Source: Pseudoxanthomonas sacheonensis (GTDB taxonomy: Bacteria > Pseudomonadota > Gammaproteobacteria > Xanthomonadales > Xanthomonadaceae). From it: a stretch of DNA of 64,000 nt. Each line of letters begins with the position of its first letter. Positions within the stretch are counted from its first letter, which is position 1. Positions 9,003-17,999 of this stretch are shown piece after piece. The DNA is taken from contig NZ_PDWS01000015.1 in NCBI RefSeq assembly GCF_010093305.1, positions 1 to 64,000 of the forward strand, in the 5' to 3' direction. The notes beneath the pieces are model-generated. The model had not been told where the DNA came from, did no database searches, and worked only from the letters and a program-made list of their open reading frames with translations. Both the position numbers and the translations under genes were made by a program.

Positions 9003-9883
9003 AAGTCGCTGTCGCCAGATATCCGGTCGGCGCGCCACGCGACTTCACGGAATTCGCCGGCAAGCAGGCGCAGTTGCTGGCCGGGGCGGCGCAGGCCGGC
9101 GCCGAAGTGGCGGTGTTGCCCGAATACCTGTCGCTGGAACTGGCCGCCAGCTTCGACGCTGCGATCAGCGGCGACCTGATCGCATCGCTGTCGGCGATCC
9201 AGCAATACCGTCAGCAGTGGCTAGAGCTGTACTCGCGATTGGCGCGCGAGCATGGCCTGCATCTGGTCGCCGGCAGTTTCCTGCTGGCGCACGGCGAGGG
9301 TCGCTACCGCAATCGCAGCGACTGGTTCACGCCCAACGGCGCGCACGGCTGGCAGGACAAACTGCAATTGACCGGATTCGAGAAATCCATGGGTGTGATC
9401 GAAGCCGGGGACGCCTTGAAGGTCTTTGAGGCTAAAGGCCTGCGTGCGGGCATTTCGGTCTGCTACGACGCCGAGTTCCCGCTGCCGGTGCGCGCGCAGT
9501 ACGAAGGCGGCGCGCGTCTGCTGCTGGTGCCCAGTTGCACGGACACCGAGGCCGGCGCCAGCCGCGTGCGCATCGGTTGCCTGGCGCGGGCGCTGGAGAA
9601 CCGGATGTTCGTGGCCCAATCGGTGACCGCGGGCGCGGCTTCATGGAGTCCTGCGCTGGACACCAATACCGGAGAGGCCGCGATCTACGCGCCGATGGAT
9701 GTCGGCCTGCCTGCAAACGGCATCGTGGCGCAGACCCGGGCCGATCGGGTCTGGGCGATGGCGGAATTGGATTTCGCAGCGTTGGAAGCCAGTCGCACTC
9801 ACGCGCAAGTCGCCAACGACAGCGACTGGACCGGCCAATTGGCGCCCGGCATCGCGCGCGCAACGCTGTCCAAGGCGGTGTAG
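8999..9883 (+). CDS. Carbon-nitrogen hydrolase (nitrilase superfamily)
   Basis: A 294-residue amidase of the nitrilase superfamily. The catalytic Glu, Lys and Cys are all present: VLPEYLS near residue 42, WQDKLQLT near residue 120 and SVCYDAEFP near residue 157. The protein starts with the usual VAVARYPVG strand. It overlaps the preceding acetyltransferase gene by four bases. The TAG stop codon at 9881-9883 is part of the palindromic element that follows, so the last codon context is set by the repeat. It probably hydrolyses an amide made or recognised with the acetyltransferase; the substrate is not known. Confidence 0.88.
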   Translation: MKVAVARYPVGAPRDFTEFAGKQAQLLAGAAQAGAEVAVLPEYLSLELAASFDAAISGDLIASLSAIQQYRQQWLELYSRLAREHGLHLVAGSFLLAHGEGRYRNRSDWFTPNGAHGWQDKLQLTGFEKSMGVIEAGDALKVFEAKGLRAGISVCYDAEFPLPVRAQYEGGARLLLVPSCTDTEAGASRVRIGCLARALENRMFVAQSVTAGAASWSPALDTNTGEAAIYAPMDVGLPANGIVAQTRADRVWAMAELDFAALEASRTHAQVANDSDWTGQLAPGIARATLSKAV

Positions 9884-9967
9884 GAGCTGCGTAAGCTGCG
9901 ACTGCATAAGGCCGAACCTGCGTATGAACGCCGAAAATATCGGTCGCAGCTTACGCAGCTCCTACAG
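9879..9967. repeat. Inverted repeat, TGTAGGAGCTGCGTAAGCTGCGAC type
   Basis: Arms of about 24 bases with the core GCTGCGTAAGCTGCGAC lie at 9879-9903 and 9943-9967, in opposite orientation. A second copy is at 52152-52250. The outer TGTAG of the left arm holds the stop codon of the nitrilase gene, and the outer TGTAG of the right arm, read on the minus strand, holds the stop codon of the PAP2 gene. The element therefore ends both convergent genes and may act as a bidirectional hairpin. Confidence 0.85.
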
Positions 9968-10519
9968 GAGAACCAGGTCGCCCATGGCCCGCGTCGTCCA
10001 TAGCGAAACCGCAGCCAGCAGGGAACCTATTCCGAACGCCGCCAACACATCGCTGGGGTAATGCAGGCCCAGCACAACGCGTGAAATCGCCACGCATATT
10101 GTGAAAGGAAGCAACAGGAACGCCAGTGCCGGATAGTGAGAAATCGCCACGATGCTGAAAGCCACCGCATGCAGCGTATGCCCGGACGGAAAACTGAATT
10201 CGTCCAGCGGCGCCACCCAGGCGCGGATGCGCACATCCGAAGCGAAAGGCCGTGGGCGCCGGGTCCATTGCTTCAGCAGTTTGTAAAGGACAAGTGCGAT
10301 GACGCCGGTCACGGCCAGGTGAGCCGAAGCGGCCAGTCCCGCCATTCCGTCGAAGGCGATCAGCGCGGCCATCAACACATACCAGAACACGCCGTCTCCC
10401 AACCGGCTGATCGAGGCGAAGAAGCGACGTACGCCCGTTCCCTCGCCCAGGCGGTTGGCGCGCAGGCACCAGCCCGCGTCGTGCAAGCGCATGGGTTTAC
10501 GCAACGGCAGCGGACGCAT
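9962..10519 (-). CDS. PAP2 superfamily phosphatase
   Basis: A 185-residue membrane phosphatase of the type 2 phosphatidic acid phosphatase superfamily. All three catalytic motifs are present: KQWTRRPRP (K-x6-RP), FPSGHT and SRVVLGLHYPSD (SR-x5-H-x3-D). About five transmembrane helices surround them. The ATG at 10519 is preceded by a strong AAGGAGG. It begins 23 bases inside the 3' end of the glycosyltransferase gene, so the two are coupled. Likely substrates are lipid pyrophosphates such as undecaprenyl pyrophosphate or phospholipid phosphates. Confidence 0.9.
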   Translation of the reverse strand: MRPLPLRKPMRLHDAGWCLRANRLGEGTGVRRFFASISRLGDGVFWYVLMAALIAFDGMAGLAASAHLAVTGVIALVLYKLLKQWTRRPRPFASDVRIRAWVAPLDEFSFPSGHTLHAVAFSIVAISHYPALAFLLLPFTICVAISRVVLGLHYPSDVLAAFGIGSLLAAVSLWTTRAMGDLVLL

Positions 10520-11639
10520 GTCGCCTCCTTTCCATCGCAAGGCCGGCGAGCAGGGCGTCGAAGTCGGCGGCCACCTGCTCCGGATGCAGGCGCTGCATCG
10601 CGTCCCGCGCGCGCTCGCCCATGGCTTGGCGCAGGGCGTCGTCGGTGGCCAGTCTGGTCGCGGCGGAGATGAAGTCCGCATCGTTGCCCACGGCCATTCC
10701 ATCGATGCCGTGGCGCAGGTGCTCGCGTGCAGCGCCGTAGTCGAACGCCACTACCGCAACACCGCTGGCCATCGCTTCGAGCGTGGTGTTGCCGAAGGTC
10801 TCGCTGTGGCTGGGGAACAGGAACAGGTCGGCGCTGGCGAAGTGGCGCGCTACCTCGACGCCGCGCTGAATGCCGCAGAAGATGAAGTCGGGGTGTTCCT
10901 GCGCCAGTTTTTGCCGCGCGGGTCCATCGCCTACCCATACGAAACGGGCGTCGGGCCGGCTGCGCTGCAGTTCGCGGAACGCGCGCACCGCCAACTCCAG
11001 ATTCTTCTCCGGCGCGATCCTTCCCAGGTAGATCACGGCCAGTCCGGAATCGTCCACGCCCCACGACTGGCGCAGCGAGTCGTCGCGCCTGTCCGGGGAG
11101 AACTGATCGGCGTCCACCGCGCGCGCCAGCCGGACCGCGCGCTTGAAGTTCTGCGACTGCAGAAACTCCGCCAGTTCGCGGGTAGGCACCAGGGTGGCGT
11201 CGCCTCCGTTGTGGAAGCGGCGCATCCAGCGCAGGGCGGTGCTTTCCAGGAACGGCATGCCGTAGTCGCGCATGTACTGGTCGAAGCGGGTGTGGAAGCC
11301 GGTCGCCGCGGGAATGCCGAGTTTCCGTGCCGCTCGCAATGCCGACCAGCCCAGGGGGCCTTCCGTGGCCGCATAGATCGCATCCGGCGGATTGGCGGTC
11401 CAGAGCCCGAGCAGGCTCTTGGTAGCGGGAAAACCGAACTTCAACCCGGGGTAGCGCGGCAAACCGGCGCCGCGCACCAGCAAGGTGTCCGAATCGGCGC
11501 GGAGCTCGTCCTGTTGCCGCGGACGGACCAGCAGCACTTCATGGCCACGGGCACGCAAACCCTGCTCCAGACCCTGGACGGTGAGAGCGACACCGTTGAT
11601 CTCGGGCGGATACGTTTCGGTGACGATGGCGTAGCGCAT
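10497..11639 (-). CDS. Glycosyltransferase family 4 (GT-B)
   Basis: A 380-residue GT-B enzyme. The N-terminal domain opens with AIVTETYPPEINGVA, the typical start of MgtA/PimB-type mannosyltransferases and related lipid glycosyltransferases. The C-terminal domain carries the nucleotide-sugar binding segment YLGRIAPEKNLEL near residue 215 and the E-x7-E motif FPSHSETFGNTTLEAMASG near residue 285. The overlap with a PAP2 phosphatase gene suggests a shared role in glycolipid or polyprenyl-linked sugar metabolism; the sugar and acceptor are not deducible. The start is the ATG at 11639; a frame extension upstream adds 13 residues without similarity. Confidence 0.85.
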   Translation of the reverse strand: MRYAIVTETYPPEINGVALTVQGLEQGLRARGHEVLLVRPRQQDELRADSDTLLVRGAGLPRYPGLKFGFPATKSLLGLWTANPPDAIYAATEGPLGWSALRAARKLGIPAATGFHTRFDQYMRDYGMPFLESTALRWMRRFHNGGDATLVPTRELAEFLQSQNFKRAVRLARAVDADQFSPDRRDDSLRQSWGVDDSGLAVIYLGRIAPEKNLELAVRAFRELQRSRPDARFVWVGDGPARQKLAQEHPDFIFCGIQRGVEVARHFASADLFLFPSHSETFGNTTLEAMASGVAVVAFDYGAAREHLRHGIDGMAVGNDADFISAATRLATDDALRQAMGERARDAMQRLHPEQVAADFDALLAGLAMERRRHASAAVA

Positions 11640-11761
11640 GCGTGACTCCACGTTTTGCGCATGCTGGGCGTCGGCCATGAAGCCGTTGTTTCAAGAAGAT
11701 GACGTCACGATGACATGGCCTTGCCGCAGCAGGACGATATGTCCCGTCCGCTGCTTCCGGG

Positions 11762-12736
11762 CTACGGCACGGATTGTCCGCGCATGGCGGTCAACAGGGC
11801 GTACCACTCCTCGCGCGTAAGTCGCAGTTCGTCCGCGGCGCAGACGGCCGTCAATCGTGCGGGGTCGGTGGTACCGACGATGGGCTGGATGCCGGCAGGG
11901 TGGCGCAGCAGCCAGGCTGTCAGGATCGCCTCTGCGGAAACATTCTTTTCCCGAGCCATCTTCTGGACCAGGACGGCCGCCGAACGCATAGGCTCGTCCA
12001 TGCCGGCGAGGGGGGGCGAAAACTTGCCGCTCGCCAGCGGCGCCCAGGCCTGCACCAGAATGCCGTGCTCGCGGCAGTAATCCAGAGTGCCGGCGGCATC
12101 CGCATGAATGCAGTCGAGCCGGTTGAAAAGAACGCCTTCGGAAACCGGATAGTGGTGGAGCAGGCTCAACTCGATCTGGTTGGCCACCAGCGGTTGGTCC
12201 ACGTACTTTTGCAGCAGCGATATCTGCGACGCACTGTGATTGCTGACGCCGAAATGACGCACCTTTCCGCTGCGTTGCAATTGGTCGAACGCACTGGCCA
12301 CTTCCTCAGGTTCGGCCAGCGGGTCGGGCCGGTGCAACAGCAGCAGATCCAGATGCCCGGTGCCTAGGCGGCTGAGCGAGCCCTCGACCGAGCGCAACAG
12401 ATGCTCGCGGCTGAAATCGTAGCGCCCCGGAGTGTTTGCATCCGGATCGCCGCCGAAGCGGATGCCGCACTTGGACTGCAGCACGATGCGGTCGCGCAGG
12501 CCCGGAGTCCGCCGCAACGCTTCGCCGAACAGCTGCTCCGATTTCCCCCGCGCGTAGATGTCGGCGTGGTCGAACAGAGTGATGCCCAGATCGACCGCAG
12601 TGGCGATCGTCCTGAGCGCGGCCGATATCTCGCCGGCCGTGATCGCCGTATCGTCCCAGGCGCGGCTCAGATGCATGCAGCCGTAGGCGATGCGGGAAAC
12701 CTCGAGATCCGAATGCGGGATGCGGTAGGTGTGCAT
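11762..12736 (-). CDS. Aldo/keto reductase (YdhF-like)
   Basis: A 324-residue NADPH-dependent oxidoreductase with the aldo/keto reductase TIM barrel. The catalytic Asp, Tyr, Lys and His are visible in FDHADIYA near residue 56, QSKCGI near residue 88 and LLHRPDPL near residue 131. The overall pattern is closest to E. coli YdhF. The physiological substrate is unknown. It begins only four bases downstream of the ppx stop on the same strand, so it could be co-transcribed with ppx, although no functional link is evident. Confidence 0.87.
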   Translation of the reverse strand: MHTYRIPHSDLEVSRIAYGCMHLSRAWDDTAITAGEISAALRTIATAVDLGITLFDHADIYARGKSEQLFGEALRRTPGLRDRIVLQSKCGIRFGGDPDANTPGRYDFSREHLLRSVEGSLSRLGTGHLDLLLLHRPDPLAEPEEVASAFDQLQRSGKVRHFGVSNHSASQISLLQKYVDQPLVANQIELSLLHHYPVSEGVLFNRLDCIHADAAGTLDYCREHGILVQAWAPLASGKFSPPLAGMDEPMRSAAVLVQKMAREKNVSAEAILTAWLLRHPAGIQPIVGTTDPARLTAVCAADELRLTREEWYALLTAMRGQSVP

Positions 12737-12739
12737 GCC

Positions 12740-14269
12740 TCAGTCGACGAAAGGACGGAACGCCACGCCCAGGCCGGCCATGTCTTCCGGTTCGCTGACC
12801 AGATCGGCGCGCAGCAAGGGGCGTGCTTCGATCCATTTCTTCGAAATGACCAGCCGCAAAGACTCCCCGCTGCCGGCGAGTTCCAGTTTGGGAATGGGTT
12901 CGGAATCGTGCGACCGGTGCAGCAGCACCGACAGACGCAGCAAGGCGGCCTTGCGCTTGGCGCTGAGCAGCAGGCGGTCGGGCAGCGCGTCGAAGGCCGT
13001 CTTGGGCACGCCGCGCCGGTGGGTGCGCACCAGCGCGGCGAGCACCTGCTGTTCCTGGCGCGAAAAACCGGAGATGTCCGAATTCTCGATCAGGTAGGCG
13101 CCATGCACGTGGTACTGGCTGTGGGCCACGGCCAGGCCGATCTCGTGCAGGCGCGCGGCCCAGCCGAGCTGCCTGGCGTCGTCGTCGTCCAGCGCCCAGT
13201 TATCGGCGACCTGCTCGAACAGGCGCATCGCAGTGCCTTCCACACGCGCGGCCTGCGTCTCGTCTATGCCGTAGCGTTGGGTCAGCGAGGAAACCGAGGC
13301 GTCGCGCGGATCGTTGTCGCTGCCGCGGCCCAGCATGTCGTAGAGAATGCCTTCTCGCATCGCGGCTTTGCTGACCATCAGGCGCTGCAGTCCCAGGGCC
13401 TCGAAAGCGGCCTCGAGCACCAGCACGCCGCCTGCGATGATGGGGCGGCGGTCGTTGGACAGGCCCGGCAGTTCTATGGCGTCGATATGGGTGGCCTGCA
13501 GCAGGCGATCGCGCACTTGCGGCAGGGCTTCGGCGGTGATCGCACCCTTGGTCAGCTTCATCGCCGCGCAGATTTCGCCGATGGCCTTGTGGGTGCCGGA
13601 GGAACCCAGCGCCTCCTGCCAGCCCAGCGCCCGGTACAACCCGGCGAACTGCTGGAATTCGGCGCCGATTTCGGTCAAGGCTTCCTTCCAGCGCTTCCTG
13701 GACAGTTTTCCGCCGGGGAAAAAACGGCGGGTGCTGGCGATGCAGCCGACCTGCAGGCTTTCGCGTTCGATCTGTTCGAAGCCGCGGCCGATGATGAATT
13801 CGGTGGAGCCGCCGCCGATGTCGATCACCAGCCGCAGCTGCCCGCTCTTGGGCGGCTGCGCATGGGCCACGCCCAGATAGATCAGGCGCGCTTCCTCGCG
13901 GCCGGAAACCACTTCGATGGCATGGCCCAGCGCGGTTTCCGCAGGCATCAGGAAACTCTGCGGCGAGGACAGCTGGCGCACCGTGTTGGTGGCGAGCGCG
14001 CGCACGCGCAGCGAGGGAATATCGCGGATGCGCTGGCCGAAACGCGCCAGGCACTCTAGGCCGCGCTGGCGCGCAGCGGAAGACAGGCCTCCCTTGCCGT
14101 CCAGTCCGTCGGCCATGCGCACGGTTTCGCGCAGACGGTCCACTACCCGCAGCTGGCCCAGCGTGTAGCGGGCCACGACCATGTGGAAACTGTTGGAACC
14201 GATGTCGACCGCGGCCAGCTGGTCGCCGTCTTGGAGAGGTGGGGAGACGGCGGAGGCGGGGAAGGGCAT
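12740..14269 (-). CDS. ppx: Exopolyphosphatase Ppx
   Basis: A 509-residue exopolyphosphatase of the Ppx/GppA family, which removes terminal phosphate from polyphosphate. Phosphate-binding loops of the ASKHA fold are visible: AAVDIGSNSFHMVVAR near residue 20 and VIDIGGGSTEF near residue 146. A C-terminal HD-like helical region follows (LHEIGLAVAHSQYH near residue 350). The length fits the long E. coli-type enzyme (513). It lies 115 bases downstream of ppk with a palindromic element between them, so polyphosphate synthesis and breakdown are adjacent but may be transcribed separately. Confidence 0.93.
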   Translation of the reverse strand: MPFPASAVSPPLQDGDQLAAVDIGSNSFHMVVARYTLGQLRVVDRLRETVRMADGLDGKGGLSSAARQRGLECLARFGQRIRDIPSLRVRALATNTVRQLSSPQSFLMPAETALGHAIEVVSGREEARLIYLGVAHAQPPKSGQLRLVIDIGGGSTEFIIGRGFEQIERESLQVGCIASTRRFFPGGKLSRKRWKEALTEIGAEFQQFAGLYRALGWQEALGSSGTHKAIGEICAAMKLTKGAITAEALPQVRDRLLQATHIDAIELPGLSNDRRPIIAGGVLVLEAAFEALGLQRLMVSKAAMREGILYDMLGRGSDNDPRDASVSSLTQRYGIDETQAARVEGTAMRLFEQVADNWALDDDDARQLGWAARLHEIGLAVAHSQYHVHGAYLIENSDISGFSRQEQQVLAALVRTHRRGVPKTAFDALPDRLLLSAKRKAALLRLSVLLHRSHDSEPIPKLELAGSGESLRLVISKKWIEARPLLRADLVSEPEDMAGLGVAFRPFVD

Positions 14270-14304
14270 GGTGCAAGTTTAACGGTAACCGGGCCCGGAA
14301 GGTT

Positions 14305-14375
14305 TTGTAGAGCCGAGCTTGCTCGGCTGCTCTTGCTTGAGGATCAAAAAAAGCCGAGCAAGCTCGGCTCTGCAT
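14305..14375. repeat. Inverted repeat, TTGTAGAGCCGAGCTTGCTCGGCTGC type
   Basis: Arms TTGTAGAGCCGAGCTTGCTC and its inverse enclose a spacer of about 25 bases, between the ends of ppk and the start of ppx. It is the same family as 175-251 and 52679-52748. It could form a long hairpin in the ppk-ppx transcript. Confidence 0.82.
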
Positions 14376-14384
14376 GAGGGGACG

Positions 14385-16481
14385 TCAGACCTTGGCCAGC
14401 AACGCAGCCTGCGCCGAATGCGGCGTCTCGCCTTCGGCGGGCGTCAACTTGCGGTATTCGCCGTCGGCATCCAGCTCCCAGGCGTTGGCGTTGTCGTCCA
14501 GGTAGTTCTGCAAGGCTTCCTTGAACACGCGCTCGGCCAGATCCTCGTCCAGGATAGGGAAGCAGGTTTCCACCCGGTGCAGCAGGTTGCGCTCCAGCCA
14601 GTCGGCACTGGCGCAATAGAGTTCCGGATCGCCGTCGTTGCCGAACCAGTAGATGCGGCTGTGCTCGAGGAAGCGGCCGACGATGGAGCGCACGCGGATG
14701 TTCTCCGATACTCCCGGCACTCCCGGCCGCAGCGCGCAGGCGCCGCGCACGATCAGGTCGATGCCGACCCCGGCCTGCGAGGCGGCGTACAGCGCGCGGA
14801 TGATGCGCGGCTCGTTGATGGCGTTGATCTTGATGATGATGCGTCCGGTTTTGCCGGCGCGCGCGAGCTTGGCTTCGCGTTCGATCTTCTTGAGCAGGCC
14901 CGCATGCAGGGTGAAGGGCGATTGCAGCAGGCGCTTGAGCTTGGTGGAGGGCGCCAGCCCGGACAACTGCTGGAACAGCAGGTGCACGTCGTTGCCGATG
15001 TCCGGATCGGCGGTGATCAGGCCCAGGTCGGTGTACGCGCGCGCGGTGCCGCTGTGGTAGTTGCCGGTGCCCAGGTGCACGTAGCGGCGCAGTTTGCGGC
15101 CTTCGCGGCGCACGATCAGCAGCATCTTGCCGTGGGTCTTGAAGCCGACCACGCCGTAGACGACCTGCACGCCGGCCTCCTGCAGACGGTCGGCCACGCC
15201 CAGGTTGGCGTCTTCGTCGAAGCGCGCGCGCAGTTCCACCACCACGGTGACGTCCTTGCCGTTGCGCGCGGCCAGGACCAGCGCGTCGACGATGGCCGAA
15301 TCCTTGCCGGTGCGGTACAGCGTCTGCTTGATCGCCAGCACCTGCGGATCGATGGCCGCCTGGCGTATCAGCTCAAGCACGGGGGTGAAGGCGTCGAAGG
15401 GGTGATGCATCAGCACATCGCCGTCGTCGACGGTCTCGAACATCGCATCCTGACCGCGCAGCGTGCGCGGATTGAAGCTGGGGTACTTCAGCTCCGGCCT
15501 GGCCACCAGGTCGTAGACCTGGGTGACGCGGTTGAGGTTGACCGGCCCATCGATCAGGTAGACCGCGTTCTCCGGCAGCTCGAAGTTCTGCAGCAACGTG
15601 CGCATGATCGGCTTGGGGCAGTCCTTGGCGATTTCCAGCCGCACCGCCGGGTTGTAGCCGCGGCCGACCAGTTCGTCGCGCAAGGCCAGCGCCAGGTTCT
15701 CGACTTCGGCTTCGTCCACCACCAGTTCGGAATTTCGGGTCACCCGGAACTGGTAGGCACCCTTGACTTCCATGCCCGGGAACATCTCGTCGGCGAAGGC
15801 CGACAGCACCGAGGACAACAGCACGAAGTCGTGCTCGCCGCCGGACACGCGCTGCGGCAGATGGATGATGCGGGGCAGCGAACGCGGCGCGCGCACGATG
15901 GCCAAGTGGCCGGCGCGTCCGAACGCATCCTTGCCCTTCAGCACCACCACGATGTTCAGGGATTTGTTGAGGATTTTCGGGAACGGATGCGACGGGTCCA
16001 GGCCCAGCGGCGACAGCACCGGCATGATTTCGTCGCGGAAATAGGCGCGCAGCCAGCGCGTCTGCCGCGCGTTCCATGAATCGCGCCCCAGCACGCGCAC
16101 GCCGGCTTCGTTGAGCGAAGGGCGGATCACCTCGTTCCAGCATTTGTACTGCGCATCGACCAGTTGCGCGGCGCGGTCGTGGATCTTGTTGAGGATGCTC
16201 GCCGGGCTCATGCCGTCGGCGGCGGCGGGCACTCCGAAATCCATGGCGTGGCGCACGGTGGCGGCGCGGATCTCGAAGAATTCGTCCAGGTTGGTGCAGG
16301 AAATGCACAGGAAACGCAGCCGCTCCAGCAGCGGCACCTGCGGGTCCAGCGCCTGCGCCAGCACCCGGAAGTTGAAATCCAGCTGCGACAATTCCCGGTT
16401 CAGGTACAGCGACGGATCGCGCAGCGGATCGCCCTCGGTGGGAGCGTCGATGGCGGGCAGGCTGGGGTAGGCGGCAGTCAT
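14385..16481 (-). CDS. ppk1: Polyphosphate kinase 1
   Basis: A 698-residue PPK1, which makes polyphosphate from ATP at the inner membrane. The N-terminal domain carries the family segment LYLNRELSQLDFNFRV. The two catalytic histidines of the phospholipase-D-like halves are visible in VGFKTHGKMLLI (about residue 440) and FLEHSRIYWFGNDGD (about residue 600), with the active-site segment GTGNYHSGTARAYTD. The ATG at 16481 overlaps the phoR stop (ATGA), so ppk is translationally coupled to the phosphate sensor kinase gene. This fits phosphate-linked control of polyphosphate storage. Confidence 0.95.
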   Translation of the reverse strand: MTAAYPSLPAIDAPTEGDPLRDPSLYLNRELSQLDFNFRVLAQALDPQVPLLERLRFLCISCTNLDEFFEIRAATVRHAMDFGVPAAADGMSPASILNKIHDRAAQLVDAQYKCWNEVIRPSLNEAGVRVLGRDSWNARQTRWLRAYFRDEIMPVLSPLGLDPSHPFPKILNKSLNIVVVLKGKDAFGRAGHLAIVRAPRSLPRIIHLPQRVSGGEHDFVLLSSVLSAFADEMFPGMEVKGAYQFRVTRNSELVVDEAEVENLALALRDELVGRGYNPAVRLEIAKDCPKPIMRTLLQNFELPENAVYLIDGPVNLNRVTQVYDLVARPELKYPSFNPRTLRGQDAMFETVDDGDVLMHHPFDAFTPVLELIRQAAIDPQVLAIKQTLYRTGKDSAIVDALVLAARNGKDVTVVVELRARFDEDANLGVADRLQEAGVQVVYGVVGFKTHGKMLLIVRREGRKLRRYVHLGTGNYHSGTARAYTDLGLITADPDIGNDVHLLFQQLSGLAPSTKLKRLLQSPFTLHAGLLKKIEREAKLARAGKTGRIIIKINAINEPRIIRALYAASQAGVGIDLIVRGACALRPGVPGVSENIRVRSIVGRFLEHSRIYWFGNDGDPELYCASADWLERNLLHRVETCFPILDEDLAERVFKEALQNYLDDNANAWELDADGEYRKLTPAEGETPHSAQAALLAKV

Positions 16482-17815
16482 GCGATCTGGCTCTGGGAAG
16501 GGAGAGAGGCCGCGGCTGGATCGCGCGGGTGCACGCGTTCGGCGCCGAAATGGATGGAGAAAGTGCTGCCCTGGCCGACTTCGCTCGCTATCTCCAGCCT
16601 GGCCTGATGCAGGTTGAGCACATGCTTGACGATGGACAGGCCCAGGCCGGTGCCGCCGCTTTCGCGCGAGCGGCTGGTCGAAACGCGGTAGAAGCGCTCG
16701 GTGATGCGCGGCAGGTGCGATTGCGGAATGCCGTAGCCGGTATCGCGCACGCTCAGTACCGCGCCCTCGGCTTCGCGCGCGAAGCGCAAGGTGATGGTGC
16801 CGCCGACCGGGGTGTAGCGCACCGCGTTGCTGACCAGATTGGAGAAAGCGCTGTGCAGTTCCTTGTTGGATCCCCACAGATCGCACCCGGCCTCATCCAC
16901 CACCACCAGCGTATGCCGGTGGTGGCTCAATGCTTCGGCTTCGCGCTTCAGGGTGGCCAGCATAGGCGCCATCGCCACGCTTTCGTCGGGCAGGCTGTCC
17001 TGCGCTTCCAGCCGCGACAGGGTCAGCAGGTCCTCCACCAGCTGGGTCATGCGTTGCGACTGCCGCTGCATCTCCGCCAGGATCGGCGTCCATTCCGGGA
17101 AATCGGTCGGGTCCAGCATGTCCAGATAGCCGTGGATGACGGTCAACGGCGTGCGCAGCTCGTGCGAAACGTTGGCCACGAAATCCTGGCGAACCTGTTC
17201 CAGCCGCAGCATCTTGCTGACATCCCGCGCGACCAGCAGCCAGTACTGGTCGGAATAAGGAATCAGGCGCAGGTTGAGGCGGAGCTCCGGGTCGACCGGC
17301 GATGCCGCGTCCAACATGGGTTCGGCGTTGCGGCCGGCCGCCAGCCAGTGCGATAGCGACATCGGTTGCAGGCGATCGCCGATGGGCGTGCCCATGTCGG
17401 TGTGCTGCAGGCCGAGCAGGGTGGTCGCCGCTTTGTTGAACCACTGCACGCGCTGGGTGTTGCGCTCCACCACCACCACCGCATCGGGCAATGCGGCCGC
17501 GGCGGCGCGATAGGCGCGCAGCATATCCAGCAGTCTGCGCTTGCGGGTGCGCATTTCCGACTGGCCGCGGTAGAGCAGGCGGTCCAGTTCGTTCCACACG
17601 CCCTGGCCTCGCACCGGTTCCATCCGTTGCCGCGCCGTCAGCCGCAACAGCACCTTGCGCAGCCGCCAGTAGTGCCAGGCCACCACGCCCAGCGCTGCGG
17701 ACGTGACTACCGGCCAGACATGGCCCAGCAGCCAGCCCACCAGCGCGGCCGCCGCCAGCACTGCGACCAGTTGGCCGAGCGTCTTGAACCAGGCGGAGCG
17801 GATGTGTTGAGGCAT
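16478..17815 (-). CDS. phoR: Phosphate regulon sensor kinase PhoR
   Basis: A 445-residue histidine kinase. Two short transmembrane helices lie at the N-terminus (about residues 15-50), without a large periplasmic domain, as in PhoR. A PAS domain follows (residues about 105-200, starting ALPDAVVVVERNT). The phospho-acceptor motif is SHELRTPLTVIHGYLD near residue 218, and the ATP-binding boxes include NLVSNAVRYTP, DTGYGIP and GGTGLGLSI. It sits downstream of phoB, separated by 184 bases and a palindromic element, and overlaps ppk by four bases. The kinase responds to phosphate through the Pst/PhoU system, which is not in this window. Confidence 0.93.
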   Translation of the reverse strand: MPQHIRSAWFKTLGQLVAVLAAAALVGWLLGHVWPVVTSAALGVVAWHYWRLRKVLLRLTARQRMEPVRGQGVWNELDRLLYRGQSEMRTRKRRLLDMLRAYRAAAAALPDAVVVVERNTQRVQWFNKAATTLLGLQHTDMGTPIGDRLQPMSLSHWLAAGRNAEPMLDAASPVDPELRLNLRLIPYSDQYWLLVARDVSKMLRLEQVRQDFVANVSHELRTPLTVIHGYLDMLDPTDFPEWTPILAEMQRQSQRMTQLVEDLLTLSRLEAQDSLPDESVAMAPMLATLKREAEALSHHRHTLVVVDEAGCDLWGSNKELHSAFSNLVSNAVRYTPVGGTITLRFAREAEGAVLSVRDTGYGIPQSHLPRITERFYRVSTSRSRESGGTGLGLSIVKHVLNLHQARLEIASEVGQGSTFSIHFGAERVHPRDPAAASLPSQSQIA

Positions 17816-17879
17816 TGAGGGGATTGTGTCAGAGGCTTGTGACAGACAGGCGGAAAATCGAGGAGCGGCGAGGCTTTCG

Positions 17880-17990
17880 ACCTCCCCCTTTGGAAAAGGG
17901 GGATCGAGGGGGATTTGCTTTTGACTTTGCTACCGGTCAAACAAGATCAAGAGCAAATCCCCCGTAGCCCCCTTTTACAAAGGGGGCGAA
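17880..17990. repeat. Inverted repeat, CCCCCTTTGGAAAAGGGGGAT type
   Basis: Arms at about 17880-17919 and 17953-17990 are inverted copies of CCTCCCCCTTTGxAAAAGGGGG...GGGGGATTTGC. Each arm contains its own CCCCCTTT / AAAGGGGG palindrome. The element lies between phoB and phoR and may attenuate readthrough. Confidence 0.78.
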
Positions 17991-17999
17991 GCGGCTGCA

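Noticed and set aside
17826-17845. Pho-box-like heptamers upstream of phoR
   Set aside because: CTGTCAC and CTGACAC are present on the minus strand but separated by six bases instead of four, so they do not form a standard box; kept only as a weak hint.
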